Source of the DNA: Saccharothrix sp. ALI-22-I
GTDB taxonomy: Bacteria; Actinomycetota; Actinomycetes; Mycobacteriales; Pseudonocardiaceae
DNA: 64,000 nucleotides
Direction of reading: 5' to 3'
Assembly (NCBI RefSeq): GCF_001984175.1
Contig: NZ_MTQP01000065.1
Location: forward strand, 186,001-250,000
The stretch's first letter is position 1; the number at the start of each line of letters is the position of its first letter. The notes under the pieces are model-generated. The model made no database searches and was not told the origin of the DNA. It saw only the letters and a program-made list of their open reading frames with translations. Below are positions 39,255 through 49,030 of the stretch, piece by piece. The translations under genes and the position numbers were made by a program.

Positions 39255-39910
39255 CCCAGCGGCACGCCGGCCAGTTCGCGCACCTCGCGCGACAGGTGCG
39301 CCTGGTCCGCGTACCCGGTGCGGTGGGCGATGTCGGCGAACGGCTCGCCCGCCCACGCCAGCTTCACCGCCCGGTCGAACCGCAGCACCCGGTGCAGCAC
39401 CTTGGGCCCGTAGCCGAACGCGGTGAGGCTGCGCCGGTGCAGCTGCCGGGTGCTGAGCCCCAACGACCAGGCCAATTCCCCCACGCTGGACGACGACACG
39501 GCCGACGCGATCGCACCCACCACGGGCTCCGGTGGTGTCTCCCGCAACCGCGTCACCGCGGCCGACGCCAGCACGGAACACGGGTTGTCGGCCGAGCCCA
39601 GGGCGTCCTCCAGACGTGACGACGGCCCCCACAGCTCCTCCAGCGGCACGCGCTGGTCGCGCAGTTCGACCGCGGGCACACCGAACGCCGAAGGCCCCAC
39701 GCCGGGACCGAAACGCACGCCGAACAACGCCCCCGGCCGCACCGGCGTCACGTAGCCGACCGTGTCCGGCCCGGCGACGAACACCTCACCGGAAGAAGCC
39801 GAGTAGATGATGTCGGTGCACCCGTCCGGCACGATCCGCCCGACGGCGGCCGACGGCGTGTTCCGCTGCCACACGCAGGCCAGACCCGGGTACGGGCGTT
39901 CGACGTACAC
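39236..39910 (-). CDS. AraC-family transcriptional regulator
   Basis: GTG 39910 gives 224 residues; a longer frame to 39964 exists without support. The N-terminal part (RPYPGLACVWQRNTPSAAVGRIVPDGCTDIIYSASSGEVFVAGPDT) is the cupin-like sensor of a common actinobacterial AraC subgroup. The C-terminal double HTH spans about 130-220 and includes ELAWSLGLSTRQLHRRSLTAFGYGPKVLHRV and DIAHRTGYADQAHLSREVREL. It may control the overlapping toroid-fold gene. The effector is unknown. Confidence 0.88.
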   Translation of the reverse strand: MYVERPYPGLACVWQRNTPSAAVGRIVPDGCTDIIYSASSGEVFVAGPDTVGYVTPVRPGALFGVRFGPGVGPSAFGVPAVELRDQRVPLEELWGPSSRLEDALGSADNPCSVLASAAVTRLRETPPEPVVGAIASAVSSSSVGELAWSLGLSTRQLHRRSLTAFGYGPKVLHRVLRFDRAVKLAWAGEPFADIAHRTGYADQAHLSREVRELAGVPLGQLIRP

Positions 39911-39964
39911 CCGAACGATGGTAGTGGCGGGCCGCGCAAGCCATGAGCGGCCCGCCACGGGCAC

Positions 39965-41359
39965 TCACGTGCCGAACCGGATCCAGTTCACGCTCACGTA
40001 CGGCGCGGGCTGGCCGCTGGTGAACGTGATGTAGACGTCGTGCGTGCCGGTGACCCCGGAGATGTTCGCGGGCACCGTCCGCCAGCTCTGCCAGCCGCCG
40101 GTGTCGGCGATGGCGAAGCTGCCGACGGGTGCCGCGGTCGGGCTGTCGAGCCGCACTTCGACCAGGCCGCTCACCCCGCCCGACGCGCCGGACGCGGCCC
40201 GTGCGACGAATTGCGTGGCGGTGCGGGAACCGAACCGGACACCGGAGAACCGCAACGAGTTGCCGTTGCGCAGTTGCGCCACCGCCTGACCGCCTTCGGC
40301 CGCCTCAACCGAACCACCCGACCGTGACGTGGCCTGTTCGGCCTGGATGTCGCTGAACGCGTCCCACCCGCTGCCGCCGGGCGGGTTCGTGGTCGTGGTG
40401 GTCGGGTTGGTGCCGCCACCGGCCGTCCACACCGCGACGTAGTCCACCACCAGCGAGTGACCCGGCACGGTCGCCGAGGTCGGCGTCGCGTGGCCCGCCA
40501 CGCCGTCGGGGAACGCGCCGCCGACGGCCAGGTTCAGCAGCAGGAAGTAGCCCGAGTGGCCGGTCATGTTGTTCCACGTGGTCGCGTCGACCTGGTTCTG
40601 GGTGACGCTGTGGAACTGCTGCCCGTCCACGTACCAGCGGAACGCCTTGGGCGAGGAGCTGTCGTCCCACTCGAACCGGTAGGTGTGGAACGCCGACTGG
40701 CACGACGCGCCGGGGCACGTCCGGCTCGCGCCGAGGCCGTTGGTCTCGTTGCACGGCCCGCCGGGGTTCACGCCGCAGTGCAGCACGCCCCACACGGAGT
40801 TGATGCCGTTGACGTTCTCCATGACGTCGAACTCGCCGATACCGGGCCAGTTCCAGTAGTTGCCGCGGTACGGCGAGCCGAGCGCCCAGAACGCGGGCCA
40901 GTAGCCGAGCGCGGCCTGGCCGGTGACGTTCGGCATCTGGATGCGGCCCTCGATGGCGAGCTTGCCGCCCGCCGGCGGTTTGAAGTTCGCCCGCTGGGTC
41001 TCGATGCGGGCGGACGTCCAGGCGCCGGCGCCGTCGCGCAGCGCGGTGATGCGCAGGTTGCCCGAGCCGTCGAGTTTGATGTTGTTCGTGCTGTTGGTGT
41101 AGTTCTGGATCTCGCCGGTGCCCCAGTTGCCCGGACCGCCGGGGTAGGCGTGGCCGAGGTCGAAGATCCAGTTCGAGGACGACGGCAGCGTGTTCGCGGC
41201 GCCGTTGAAGTCGTCGCTCCACTGGAGTGTCCAGCCCGGCGGGGTGGGTGGCACCGAGGCGTCCGCCGACATGGTGGCGACGACGGCGAGCGGCACGGCG
41301 GTGATGAGGGCGGCGGCGGTCGCGAGGACCCGTCGTCGTCGGCTCCGGCTGAACTCCAT
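39965..41359 (-). CDS. Secreted GH16 beta-glucanase with C-terminal CBM6-like module
   Basis: ATG 41359 follows AAGGAGG. A 464-residue precursor has a basic twin-Arg-like N-terminus and a signal sequence ending near ADASV. A GH16 domain follows (residues about 35-270) with the catalytic signature GIGEFDVMENVN near 175-181, whose two Glu are nucleophile and acid/base. After a Thr/Pro linker (NPTTTTTNPPGG), a CBM6-like beta-sandwich closes the protein. It probably hydrolyses beta-1,3-glucans (laminarinase) outside the cell. A perfect LacI-type palindrome lies 65 bases upstream. Confidence 0.93.
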   Translation of the reverse strand: MEFSRSRRRRVLATAAALITAVPLAVVATMSADASVPPTPPGWTLQWSDDFNGAANTLPSSSNWIFDLGHAYPGGPGNWGTGEIQNYTNSTNNIKLDGSGNLRITALRDGAGAWTSARIETQRANFKPPAGGKLAIEGRIQMPNVTGQAALGYWPAFWALGSPYRGNYWNWPGIGEFDVMENVNGINSVWGVLHCGVNPGGPCNETNGLGASRTCPGASCQSAFHTYRFEWDDSSSPKAFRWYVDGQQFHSVTQNQVDATTWNNMTGHSGYFLLLNLAVGGAFPDGVAGHATPTSATVPGHSLVVDYVAVWTAGGGTNPTTTTTNPPGGSGWDAFSDIQAEQATSRSGGSVEAAEGGQAVAQLRNGNSLRFSGVRFGSRTATQFVARAASGASGGVSGLVEVRLDSPTAAPVGSFAIADTGGWQSWRTVPANISGVTGTHDVYITFTSGQPAPYVSVNWIRFGT

Positions 41360-41423
41360 GAGCGGTGACCTCCTTGTCACTGTCCCTGCGTTCGGCACGA
41401 CAACAAATTGCCTTCCACACTCA

Positions 41424-41437
41424 TGAGAGCGCTCTCA
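41424..41437. promoter_or_regulatory. LacI-family (CebR/BglR-like) operator palindrome
   Basis: TGAGAGCGCTCTCA is a perfect 14-base palindrome 65 bases upstream of the GH16 gene. It matches the TGGGAGCGCTCCCA pattern bound by CebR-type regulators of glucan-degrading genes in Streptomyces. It suggests sugar-responsive repression of this secreted glucanase. Confidence 0.75.
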
Positions 41438-41473
41438 CAACGATCGTTCAAGCGACCGAACGGCCCAAACCCG

Positions 41474-43147
41474 CTACTTCGCGTCGGCGTAGCTGTCCAC
41501 CGGCACGGCCTTGAGCGGAAAGCGGACCGGCGTCGCGCCGAACACCAGCCGTGACGCCTCCTCGCCGGCCGCCGTCACCTCCGCGCACACCACCTCGGCC
41601 AGCTCCTCCGGGCAGTGCACCAAGACTTCGTCGTGTTGGAAGAACACGAGATGGGACCCGCGTGCCGACTGGTGCAGCCGCCGCCGCAACGCGCCCAGCA
41701 ACGCCGCCGTCCAGTCCGCCGCACTGGCCTGCACCACGAAGTTGCGGGTGAACCGGCCCCAGTCCCGCGCCGCCCGCCGCGACCGGCGCAACGCGTCCTC
41801 GCCGACGTCGGTGTCACCGGTTGCCGCGCGCCACGCCTCCGACGGCGGCGGACTGGTCCGGCCCAGCCGGGAGCGGACCATCCGGCCCTGCTCGCCCGCC
41901 AGCGCGGCAGCCTCCACGTACCCGACGGCTTCGGGGAACCGCCGGCGCAGCACCGCCATCGCCGGACCCGCCTCACCGCCCGTGCCGCCGTACATCGCGG
42001 ACAGCATGGCGAGCTTCGCCCGGCCCCGGTCGCCGTCGAACGCCTCCCCGGCCAGCGCCGTGTACAGGTCGTCGTCCCCGGTGACCTCGGTGAACCGGCT
42101 GTCGTTCGACAACGCCGCCAGCACCCGCGGCTCCAGCTGCGCCGCGTCCGCCGCCACCAGCTTCCACCCCGGATCGGCCCGCACCGCCGTGCGCAGCGTG
42201 CGCGGGACCTGCAACGCCGCACCGCCCCGCGTCGCCCATCGCCCGGACACCACGCCGCCCACCACGTAGTCCGGTCGGAACCGGCCGTCCGCCACCCAGG
42301 AGTCCAGCCACGACCAGCCGTGCGCCACCCACAACCGGGCCAGTTCCTTGTACTCCAGCAACGGCTCCACCGCCGGGTGGTCCACCTCCTTGAGCACCCG
42401 GGCGCGGGCCGACGGGATGTCGATGCCCTCCCGGGCGAACGCGCGCACGATGCCCGGCGGGTGGTCGGGGTTGATCGGCTTGCCGCCGAACGCCGCCGTG
42501 ATCCGGTCCGCCAACTCCGCCAGCCGGATCGGCCGCACCCCGTTCGCCGGACGTGGGCCGAGCGTGTCCACCAGCAGCTTCTCGTGCACGTCCACCCGCC
42601 ACGGCAGACCGAAGTGCGTCATCTCGGCGGCGGCCAACGCGCTGGCCGACTCGGCCGCGAACAGCAACCGCAACCGGTCGGCGTGCCCGAGCGTGGCGAC
42701 CAGCCGCTGCTGCTCGCCGTGCACCGCGATCACCGCGTCCAACGGGTCGGCGTCACCGGGCAGCCGTTCCTGCTCGGGCTCGAACAGGGTCGGCTGGGTG
42801 TCGCGCTTGCGCGGCCCTTGGTCGTCGGGCACCGGCAACCCGCGCAGCCGCGCGATCGCCGCACCCAGCCCGCGCGGCTCGCTGTGCCGACCCTGGTAGG
42901 CCAACAACAAGTACTCGGCGTGCGCCAGGTCCTGACACCGCTCCACGCGGACCCCGTGCGCCAACAGGTCGGGGTAGACCTCGTTCGTCTCGGCCCACAC
43001 CCACCGGGGTCTGTGTCGAACCTCCAAATCGGACACGGCGGCCGCCAGGTCCGACGTCTCCACCACAGGTCCTTCGGGCACCCCGGCGTCGGAGAGCACG
43101 CGCAACCGACCCGCGTTCTCCGCGTGCGACACCAGGGCGACGAGCAT
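41474..43147 (-). CDS. Actinobacterial family A DNA polymerase with reduced 3'-5' exonuclease-like N-terminus
   Basis: ATG 43147 gives 557 residues, much shorter than PolI (about 900). The C-terminal part has family A motifs: motif A DAAQLEPRVLAALS near 330-343 (catalytic Asp retained), motif B-like RGRAKLAMLSAMYGG near 388-402, and motif C QHDEVLVH near 505 (Asp retained). The N-terminal 180 residues have no 5'-3' exonuclease and a degenerate exonuclease-like region without clear DEDDy acids. Such proteins are annotated in actinobacteria as bifunctional exonuclease/polymerase. A repair role is inferred. Confidence 0.85.
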   Translation of the reverse strand: MLVALVSHAENAGRLRVLSDAGVPEGPVVETSDLAAAVSDLEVRHRPRWVWAETNEVYPDLLAHGVRVERCQDLAHAEYLLLAYQGRHSEPRGLGAAIARLRGLPVPDDQGPRKRDTQPTLFEPEQERLPGDADPLDAVIAVHGEQQRLVATLGHADRLRLLFAAESASALAAAEMTHFGLPWRVDVHEKLLVDTLGPRPANGVRPIRLAELADRITAAFGGKPINPDHPPGIVRAFAREGIDIPSARARVLKEVDHPAVEPLLEYKELARLWVAHGWSWLDSWVADGRFRPDYVVGGVVSGRWATRGGAALQVPRTLRTAVRADPGWKLVAADAAQLEPRVLAALSNDSRFTEVTGDDDLYTALAGEAFDGDRGRAKLAMLSAMYGGTGGEAGPAMAVLRRRFPEAVGYVEAAALAGEQGRMVRSRLGRTSPPPSEAWRAATGDTDVGEDALRRSRRAARDWGRFTRNFVVQASAADWTAALLGALRRRLHQSARGSHLVFFQHDEVLVHCPEELAEVVCAEVTAAGEEASRLVFGATPVRFPLKAVPVDSYADAK

Positions 43148-43192
43148 GCCTCTGATTGTGCAAGGCAGGTCCGACAATTCCGGGCCGACGGC

Positions 43193-43816
43193 TCAGATGA
43201 GGCAGTCGCCGGGTTCCACGAAGGGCACCAGGGGTGGCAGGGGGCCGGCCGCGACGGAGCACAGGCCGTCGACGACGAGCGCGACGTAACGCCGCCAGCC
43301 CTCGCCCCCGGGGTTCATGGTCCACAGCACGCCGACGAGCATCCCCAAGACCCGGTGCATGTCCTCGGGGGTGAGATCGGCACGGATGACACCGGCCTCC
43401 TGCCCCCGGCGGGTGAGCAGGCTCAGCGAGTCGATCAGCGGGGCGCTGACTTCCGCGGTGATGGTGCCGGAGTTGTTCGCGGCGGCGAGGATGTTGCGCT
43501 CGCGGTCCGCCATGGACAGCGCGGCCTCGAACAGGGTGACCAGGCCGCGTTTCGGGTCGTCGTCGCCCAGCGCCTGCCCGATGGCGGGGGCCAGCTGCTC
43601 GGCGATGCCGTGTTCGAGGGCCGCCCGGACGAGTTCTTCCTTGTTGGGGAAGCGGCGGTAGAGCGTTCTGATGCCCACGCCGGCGCGGCGGGCGATCTCT
43701 TCGAGCGGCGCGTCCGGGCCCAGGTCGGCGTAGACCTCGCGCGCGGCGCCCAGGATGCGCTCCGCGTTGCGCGCGGCGTCGGCGCGGAGGTGCCGCTCGG
43801 TCCCGGTGGCCACCAC
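43193..43816 (-). CDS. TetR-family transcriptional regulator
   Basis: A 207-residue protein starting at GTG 43816. The TetR HTH is at 13-60 (NAERILGAAREVYADLGPDAPLEEIARRAGVGIRTLYRRFPNKEELVRAAL). The remaining residues are helical and form the ligand and dimer domain. It is divergent from an SDR gene, and two 23-base repeats with internal palindromes fill the intergenic region. It therefore probably represses itself and the SDR gene. Confidence 0.93.
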   Translation of the reverse strand: MVATGTERHLRADAARNAERILGAAREVYADLGPDAPLEEIARRAGVGIRTLYRRFPNKEELVRAALEHGIAEQLAPAIGQALGDDDPKRGLVTLFEAALSMADRERNILAAANNSGTITAEVSAPLIDSLSLLTRRGQEAGVIRADLTPEDMHRVLGMLVGVLWTMNPGGEGWRRYVALVVDGLCSVAAGPLPPLVPFVEPGDCLI

Positions 43817-43831
43817 GACATCCTAGCAACC

Positions 43832-43892
43832 GGCAGTCGACTGTCACTTGTGCTAATCTCGCCCCAAATGGCAGTTAACTGCCACTTGTGCT
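43832..43892. promoter_or_regulatory. Two 23-bp operator-like repeats in the TetR/SDR divergon
   Basis: GGCAGTCGACTG followed by TCACTTGTGCT (43832-43854) and GGCAGTTAACTG followed by CCACTTGTGCT (43870-43892) differ at three bases and each contains a 10-base palindrome CAGT(CG/TA)ACTG. Their starts are 38 bases apart. They lie between the divergent starts at 43816 and 43924 and are likely TetR operators. Confidence 0.8.
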
Positions 43893-43923
43893 GACCAACC
43901 TTCCAGAGAGGACATCGAGGGCG

Positions 43924-44826
43924 ATGACGCAGGACTTCCGGGGCAAGACGGTGGTGATCACCGGTGCCAGCGCCGGGATCGGCGCGGCTGCGGCACGCCG
44001 TTTCGGTGAGCTGGGCGCCACCGTGGCGGTGGTGGGCCGGTCACCGGAGAAGACGGCGGCGGTCGCGGCGGCGGTCGGGGGCCGGGCGCACCTGGTGGAC
44101 TACGGATCGCTGGACGACGTGCGCAGGCTCGCCACAGATCTGCTGGACACCTACGACCGGATCGACGTCCTGGCCAACAACGCCGGCGCCATCTTCACCA
44201 GTCGCAAGACCAGCGCCGACGGCCACGAGATGACCTTCCAGGTCAACCACCTGGCGCCGTTCCTGCTGACCAACCTGCTCCTGGACCGGCTGGCCGCGTC
44301 CCCGGACGGGGCACGGGTGATCAACACGGGCAGCATGCGGTACCGCAAGGCGCACCTCGACCCGGACGACCTGGACAGCACTCGGGACGGCTACCGCGGC
44401 ATGCGGGTGTACGGGGCTTCCAAGCTGGCCACGATCCTGTTCACCAGCGAACTCGCCCGGCGGACGCAGGGCACCGACGTCACCGCCTCGACCTTCCACC
44501 CCGGATCCGTCGCCACCGACGTCATGCGCGACAACGCGGTGCTGGGAACGATCATGAAGTCCCGACTGCTGGGCAAGGCCGCCAAGGCCATGATCCTCAG
44601 CCCCGAGCAGGGCGCCGAACCACTGCTGCACCTGGCCACCACCCCCGGTCCGGACACCGTGAACGGCGCCTACTTCCACCGCCTCACCCGCGAGGAGCCC
44701 AAGAACGAGCAGGCCCGCGACCAGGCCCTGGCCCGCGCGCTGTGGGAGCGGTCGGCGGAACTGACCGGCCTGCCGGTGAGCTCTCCGCGGCAGCAGGACG
44801 AGTCCTCCGGAGCGCCGAAGGCCTGA
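43924..44826 (+). CDS. SDR-family NAD(P)-dependent oxidoreductase
   Basis: ATG 43924 follows GAGGG; the frame to 43888 is not needed. The 300-residue product has TGASAGIG at 13-20 for the dinucleotide, NNAG near 88, Ser137 in NTGSM and the Y163-G-A-S-K167 catalytic pair, all in the classical SDR order. The C-terminus (LTREEPKNEQARDQALARALWERSAEL) resembles the retinol-dehydrogenase-like subgroup. It is the likely target of the divergent TetR regulator. The substrate is unknown. Confidence 0.93.
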   Translation: MTQDFRGKTVVITGASAGIGAAAARRFGELGATVAVVGRSPEKTAAVAAAVGGRAHLVDYGSLDDVRRLATDLLDTYDRIDVLANNAGAIFTSRKTSADGHEMTFQVNHLAPFLLTNLLLDRLAASPDGARVINTGSMRYRKAHLDPDDLDSTRDGYRGMRVYGASKLATILFTSELARRTQGTDVTASTFHPGSVATDVMRDNAVLGTIMKSRLLGKAAKAMILSPEQGAEPLLHLATTPGPDTVNGAYFHRLTREEPKNEQARDQALARALWERSAELTGLPVSSPRQQDESSGAPKA

Positions 44827-44882
44827 ACGTGACGAGGGGCTCGCACCCGGTCGCCTGATCGTGGCGCGGGGATACGGGCACT

Positions 44883-46379
44883 ATGTGCCGGGTGGACCGC
44901 GTCCCTACGCCCGGTGAGCTGCTCGACCCGCGGCGCGAGGTGGTGCCGTTCCAGGGGCGTGCGGACGAACTCGACGCTCTCGCGCGGTGGCGGGACGGCG
45001 AGGAGCCGCGGTCGGTGCTCCTCCTGCACGGCCCGGCGGGCGTCGGCAAGACCAGATTGGCCCGGCACTTCGCCGGCACCTCCGCCGTCCGGGTGGTGGA
45101 CGACGCGGATCTGATGCCCTGGCGGAACCTGCACCAACTGCTCCAGGAAGCGACCGACCGCGTCCTCCTGGTCGCCCGCACCGCCGGGTGGTGGTGGTCG
45201 TCGGTACGCCAACGCGCGGGCGACAGCGGTTACCGCAACGCCGAGCTGGTCGTGGGCCCGGACCGCCACGGGCCTTCCTTCGCCACGGCCTGCGCCGCCT
45301 TCGCCGACGCCCTCGGCCGTCCGCTCCCCACTACGCCCGCGCCGGACGCGGCCTCACGCTTCGCAGAGGTCCCCGCCGAAGGGGACCCCTGCTTTGATCT
45401 TGCCGGCTGGGACCGACAATTCGGGTCGGCCGAGGGCGGGCCTGTGGACAACTACGGGCCTGTGGACAACTGCCACGACGTGCACCTGGCCGCACTCGCC
45501 GCCGTGTGCGGATCACCGGCCGACGACCCGGCCGACCTGGTGCGGTGGCTGGTCAGCGTCGACCCGAACCCGCCCACCAGCAGGCTCGCCGAGGACTTCC
45601 TCGCCGTCACGTTGCTGGACGACCGGATCGCACCCGACCGCACCCCGCACGCGTTGGAGACCCTGCTCCGCGCCGCCGACCGCTGGCCACACGTCCGCCG
45701 CCGCGCCGAGGAGCTGTTCACCGCCCACCCGCACCTGGCCGCCACCGCCACCGCCGCCACCCTGAGGGCGCTCACCTCACCCGCGTCGGTCCGAGCCGTC
45801 GCACGGCGCGTCTTCGACGACCCCCGCTTCCACCGCGACCCGCTGCCCGCCATGCTCACCCGAGTCCTCCTGCACGACCGCGCCCACCTCCGAGACCAGG
45901 CCGGCACCGCGTCCACGCTTGAACTGGCCGAACTGCACGGTGCGCTCAGCGCCCGCGCCGCCCTGGCCGCGCTCCGGGAGGAAGCGCTCGAAGCCGCACG
46001 CCACGAGGTCGCCCTCTACCGGCAACTGGCCGAGGACGACCCGGCCGAGCACTCCCCGGCACTCGCGGACGCGTTGACGGACCTGGGGTTGCGGCTCATC
46101 GCGCTCGGCCGCACCGAGGAAGCCGTGGCCGTGTCGGAGGAAGCCGTGGCGCTGTGCCGGGTGGTCGCCGCCGAAGACGACGACTGGACGCCCCAGCTGG
46201 CCGGCGCACTGGACCGGCTCAGCCTCCGTTACGCCGCACTGGGCCGCCGCGACGAGGCGTCGGCCGCGATCGCCGAGGCGTGCGTGCTCTACCGGGAGTC
46301 GGCCGCGCGCAACCCGGCGTTGTTCGGGCGTGACCTGGCCCGCGCGACCCACCACCAGTTCCTGGTCAGCCTGTGGTGA
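44883..46379 (+). CDS. STAND-like P-loop ATPase with C-terminal TPR region
   Basis: A 498-residue protein beginning at ATG 44883. Walker A is GPAGVGKTRLARHF near 49-62, and a candidate Walker B/sensor (VRVVDDADLMPW) is near 73, as in short NACHT/AAA-type STAND ATPases. A Pro-rich linker carries a perfect-repeat pair GPVDNY/GPVDNC (residues 186-197). The C-terminal third is TPR-like (ALADALTDLGLRLIALGRTEEAVAVSEEAVALCR, then DRLSLRYAALGRRDEASAAIAEACVLYRE). It lacks an obvious effector domain. Its 3' end overlaps the proline dehydrogenase gene by 14 bases, transcribed oppositely. Confidence 0.8.
   Translation: MCRVDRVPTPGELLDPRREVVPFQGRADELDALARWRDGEEPRSVLLLHGPAGVGKTRLARHFAGTSAVRVVDDADLMPWRNLHQLLQEATDRVLLVARTAGWWWSSVRQRAGDSGYRNAELVVGPDRHGPSFATACAAFADALGRPLPTTPAPDAASRFAEVPAEGDPCFDLAGWDRQFGSAEGGPVDNYGPVDNCHDVHLAALAAVCGSPADDPADLVRWLVSVDPNPPTSRLAEDFLAVTLLDDRIAPDRTPHALETLLRAADRWPHVRRRAEELFTAHPHLAATATAATLRALTSPASVRAVARRVFDDPRFHRDPLPAMLTRVLLHDRAHLRDQAGTASTLELAELHGALSARAALAALREEALEAARHEVALYRQLAEDDPAEHSPALADALTDLGLRLIALGRTEEAVAVSEEAVALCRVVAAEDDDWTPQLAGALDRLSLRYAALGRRDEASAAIAEACVLYRESAARNPALFGRDLARATHHQFLVSLW
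45438..45473 (+). repeat. 18-bp tandem duplication inside the STAND-like gene
   Basis: GGGCCTGTGGACAACTAC (45438-45455) is immediately followed by a copy differing only at its last codon (45456-45473). It encodes GPVDNY-GPVDNC. The duplication is in frame. Confidence 0.9.
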
Positions 46380-47289
46380 CCAGCGACCGCAGGAAGAACG
46401 CCACGTTCGCCGGTCGCTCGGCCAGCCGCCGCATGAAGTAGCCGTACCACTCGTCGCCGTAGGGCACGTACACGCGCATGCGGTTGCCCGCGGCGGCGAT
46501 GCGGCGCTGCTCGTCCGCCCGGATGCCGTACAGCATCTGGAACTCGTAGCTGTCCGGCCGCCGGTCCCGCGCCAACTCCGAAGCGATGGCGATCATCCGG
46601 GGGTCGTGCGAGGCGACCATCGGGTAGCCCGCGCCCGCCATCAGGACCTTCAGGCACCGCACGTACGACAGGTCGACGTCCACCTTGTCCTGGAACGCCA
46701 CCGCCGCGGGCTCCTGGTACGCGCCCTTGCACAGCCGCACCCGGGACCCGGCGTGCGCCAGGTCCCGGCAGTCCTGCTCGGTCCGCTTCAGGTACGCCTG
46801 GAGCGCCACCCCCACCCACGGGAAGTCCGACCGCAGCTCGCGCAGGATGCCGAGCGTCGAGTCCGTGGTGGTGTGGTCCTCCATGTCGAGGGTGACCGTG
46901 GTGCCGGCCGCACCCGCCGCCGCGCAGATCCGGCGGGCGTTCTCCAACGCGGTCTTCTCGCCGTCCACCGGCAGGAACTGGCCCACCGCGGACAGCTTCA
47001 CCGACACCTCGGCCCGCCCGCTGTGCCCGGCGAGTTCGAGCCGGCGCAGCAGGTCCAGGTACGCCTCGACGGTGGCCGTGGCCTGCGCCGCGTCCCGGGT
47101 GTCCTCGCCGAGGCGGTCCAGCGTGACGTACCGGCCGTCGGCCAGCACCTCGCCGGTGGTGGCGACGGCCGCGTCCACGTCGTCGCCGGAGATGAAGCGC
47201 TTGACGACCGGCCGGGTCAGCGGCGTGCGTTCGACCAGCCCGCGGATCGCCCCGGATCGCGAGGCGGCGAGCAACGTGGAGCGCAGCAT
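46366..47289 (-). CDS. putA: Proline dehydrogenase
   Basis: The ATG at 47289 is preferred because AGGGG is five bases upstream; GTG 47295 overlapping the pruA stop is the alternative. The 307-residue monofunctional enzyme has PRODH motifs: FISGDDVDAAV, SVKLSAVGQFL, TVTLDMEDHTTTDSTL, QAYLKRTEQD near 170, VRLCKGAYQEP and a C-terminal PYGDEWYGYFMRRLAERP with FAD and proline-binding residues. It oxidises proline to P5C with FAD, and pruA upstream oxidises P5C to glutamate. Both are co-transcribed and divergent from a PucR regulator. Confidence 0.95.
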   Translation of the reverse strand: MLRSTLLAASRSGAIRGLVERTPLTRPVVKRFISGDDVDAAVATTGEVLADGRYVTLDRLGEDTRDAAQATATVEAYLDLLRRLELAGHSGRAEVSVKLSAVGQFLPVDGEKTALENARRICAAAGAAGTTVTLDMEDHTTTDSTLGILRELRSDFPWVGVALQAYLKRTEQDCRDLAHAGSRVRLCKGAYQEPAAVAFQDKVDVDLSYVRCLKVLMAGAGYPMVASHDPRMIAIASELARDRRPDSYEFQMLYGIRADEQRRIAAAGNRMRVYVPYGDEWYGYFMRRLAERPANVAFFLRSLVTTG

Positions 47290-47291
47290 GA

Positions 47292-48917
<1,626 letters not shown>

Positions 48918-48978
48918 AAGCAGCTCCTTACGCCACAGGGTTGGTGTACCAACGGTAGGACTTCCGACCAAGCGCTCC

Positions 48979-49028
48979 GTTGTCCAGACGTCTAGGCTTG
49001 GCCATCCTCCGTTGTACGAATGGACAAC
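48979..49028. promoter_or_regulatory. Inverted repeat between pruA and its PucR-type regulator
   Basis: GTTGTCCA (48979-48986) and its perfect inverse TGGACAAC (49021-49028) bracket the 113-base divergent promoter region, 34 bases apart. CCGTTGT also recurs directly at 48977 and 49010. This is a plausible operator for the regulator that starts at 49031. Confidence 0.6.
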
Positions 49029-49030
49029 AA

